From assembly GCF_036826855.1 (NCBI RefSeq), contig NZ_CP104578.1:5057501-5121500 (forward strand): DNA of 64,000 nt. Reading direction: 5' to 3'. The DNA is from Streptomyces sp. SJL17-4 (GTDB taxonomy: Bacteria; Actinomycetota; Actinomycetes; Streptomycetales; Streptomycetaceae). Positions within the stretch are counted from its first letter, which is position 1. Every line of letters begins with the position of its first letter. The position numbers were made by a program, and so were the translations under genes. Of the stretch, positions 60,776 through 64,000 are shown piece by piece. Under the pieces are notes generated by a model. The model did not search any database. It had not been told where the DNA came from and saw only the letters and a list, made by a program, of their open reading frames with translations.

Positions 60776-61743
60776 GCCGCGTCTGCGGGCGCGCTCTGGC
60801 GGCGGGCTTCGATGCGCTCCTTCGCCGGCCAGCGCACGTCGTACGCCCAGCCCGCCAGCTCGAACCAGCGGATCAGCCGCGCGCTGGAGTCGACCTGGCC
60901 GCGCAGCACCCCGTGCCGCGCCGACGTCGGGTCGGCGTGGTGCAGGTTGTGCCAGGACTCGCCGCAGGACAGCACCGCCAGCCACCACACGTTGCCCGAA
61001 CGGTCCCGCGACTTGAACGGACGCTTGCCCACCGCGTGACAGATCGAGTTGATCGACCAGGTCACGTGGTGCAGCAGCGCGACCCGCACCAGCGAACCCC
61101 AGAAGAACGCGGTGAACGCGCCCCACCAGGACATCGTCACCAGACCGCCCACCAGCGGCGGGATCGCGAGCGACAGCATCGTCCAGAAGATGAAGTCACG
61201 GGAGATCCGCCGGAGCGCCGGGTCCTTGATCAGGTCGGGCGCGTACTTCGCCTGCGGCGTCCGCTCCTCGTCGAACATCCAGCCGATGTGCGCCCACCAC
61301 AGCCCCTTCATCAGGGCCGGCACCGTCTCACCGAAACGCCACGGCGAGTGCGGGTCGCCCTCCGCGTCCGAGAACTTGTGGTGCTTGCGGTGGTCCGCCA
61401 CCCAGCGCACCAGTGGCCCCTCCACGGCCAGCGAGCCCATGATCGCGAGCGCGATCCGCAGCGGCCGCTTGGCCTTGAACGAACCATGCGTGAAGTAACG
61501 GTGGTAGCCGATCGTGATGCCGTGGCAGCCGATGTAGTACATCGCCACCATCAGACCCAGATCGAGCCACGACACGCCGCCCCAGCTCCACGCCAGCGGC
61601 ACCGCCGCGATCAGCGCGACGAAGGGCACCGTGATGAACAGCAGCAGCGTGATCTGCTCGATCGATCGCTTCTTGTCCCCGCCGAGCGTGCCGGAGGGCA
61701 GGTGGTCCTGATCGGTTTCGAGCAACTCAGGGCTCGTGGTCAT
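60772..61743 (-). CDS. Membrane fatty-acid (acyl-CoA delta-9 type) desaturase
   Basis: 323 aa, four membrane helices. Three histidine boxes for the di-iron site: HRYFTH (H-x4-H), HRKHHKFSD (H-x2-HH) and HNLHHADPTSARHG (H-x2-HH). Stearoyl-CoA-desaturase-like enzymes introduce a cis double bond using O2 and electrons from ferredoxin or cytochrome b5-like partners. GGGGACATCC context precedes the ATG. Upstream sits the dyad CCGTA-ACC-TACGG, and a TetR gene is coupled downstream. Divergent from ppc. Confidence 0.92.
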   Translation of the reverse strand: MTTSPELLETDQDHLPSGTLGGDKKRSIEQITLLLFITVPFVALIAAVPLAWSWGGVSWLDLGLMVAMYYIGCHGITIGYHRYFTHGSFKAKRPLRIALAIMGSLAVEGPLVRWVADHRKHHKFSDAEGDPHSPWRFGETVPALMKGLWWAHIGWMFDEERTPQAKYAPDLIKDPALRRISRDFIFWTMLSLAIPPLVGGLVTMSWWGAFTAFFWGSLVRVALLHHVTWSINSICHAVGKRPFKSRDRSGNVWWLAVLSCGESWHNLHHADPTSARHGVLRGQVDSSARLIRWFELAGWAYDVRWPAKERIEARRQSAPADAA

Positions 61744-61820
61744 GGATGTCCCCTGGGGATGAGGGAGGGATAAGGATGAAAGGGAGCGGAACGGTACGAA
61801 ACGAGCACGAGGCTACGCTT

Positions 61821-61833
61821 CCGTAACCTACGG
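61821..61833. promoter_or_regulatory. Dyad CCGTA-ACC-TACGG upstream of the desaturase operon
   Basis: Perfect 5-bp arms with a 3-bp spacer, ~80 bp before the desaturase ATG and just downstream of a possible minus-strand -10 TACTTA. A candidate site for the co-transcribed TetR protein. Confidence 0.45.
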
Positions 61834-61995
61834 CGTCGTAAGTATGGCAGCGCCGGGGCGCGCGGCAAGGGGGCACAAGAGGACCCTGACCGCTGTCCGA
61901 CAGATGGACACCTATCCTGGGTGCGTCGGACAGCGCGGTCCGCAAGCCTCCAGTACCCCTCCAGACGTGCTCAAACACTGCAAGGAGCCGCACCT

Positions 61996-64000
<2,005 letters not shown>

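Overview
The window reads as a chromosomal-core segment of a Streptomyces. Evidence: very high GC with G/C-ending codons, frequent GTG starts, dense operons with 4-bp ATGA/GTGA overlaps, rare TTA codons, and lineage-typical genes (sepX, an SsgA-like protein, XRE/DUF397, DUF7848, an Rpf with DUF348/G5 domains, a tricorn protease, ABC-F and a galT-galE-galK operon). From memory of S. coelicolor, the order of ppc, a desaturase, tam/tamR, gal, ispE/ksgA, rpf, rsmI, pmt and a PBP matches its SCO3127-SCO3180 area, read here in reverse. This was not checked by any search.

Layout. 0-2.6 kb: end of moaC, mogA, a RimJ-like acetyltransferase, the divisome membrane protein SepX and a tRNA-Ala(CGC). 2.7-6.5 kb: an acetyltransferase, then an accessory islet (small unknown genes, a 27-aa membrane miniprotein, an XRE-TPR regulator and a pterin dehydratase). 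6.6-12.8 kb: exonuclease III, a MerR regulator divergent from a Baeyer-Villiger monooxygenase/hydrolase/SDR operon, a CsbD-like stress protein and an acetyltransferase. 12.8-19.3 kb: tricorn protease, then a TetR/MMPL exporter unit with two perfect 15-bp operators. 19.3-22.4 kb: an SsgA-like protein divergent from an ECF nickel/cobalt transporter (NikMN-Q-O) preceded by a near-perfect Nur box. 22.4-31.3 kb: accessory genes, including a beta-lactamase-fold hydrolase, a TTA-containing ArsR regulator, two YbaK-type deacylases, a 2OG-Fe amino-acid dioxygenase with a LysE exporter, an SDR, an XRE/DUF397 pair and a TTA-containing leader ORF coupled to a DUF7848 gene.

31-45 kb is mostly housekeeping: PBP, protein O-mannosyltransferase, rsmI, tatD, an Rpf, ksgA-ispE, a secreted beta-propeller protein, an acyltransferase, a Uma2-like protein and an ABC-F ATPase. 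45-54.6 kb: tandem PQQ-propeller membrane proteins, an atypical (Asp-less) response regulator, galT-galE-galK and a canonical response regulator. 54.6-64 kb: tamR and tam with three phased dyads between them, a tandem pair of secreted FG-GAP/VCBS proteins that look partly homogenised by gene conversion, a TetR/fatty-acid desaturase operon, and the first two thirds of ppc (cut by the window end).

Functionally the window mixes central metabolism (ppc, tam, gal, ispE), translation upkeep (ksgA, rsmI, ABC-F, YbaK), envelope and division functions (sepX, ssg, PBP, pmt, rpf), and small locally regulated accessory modules whose cis sites can be read directly. No CRISPR array, rRNA operon, insertion sequence or prophage was seen.
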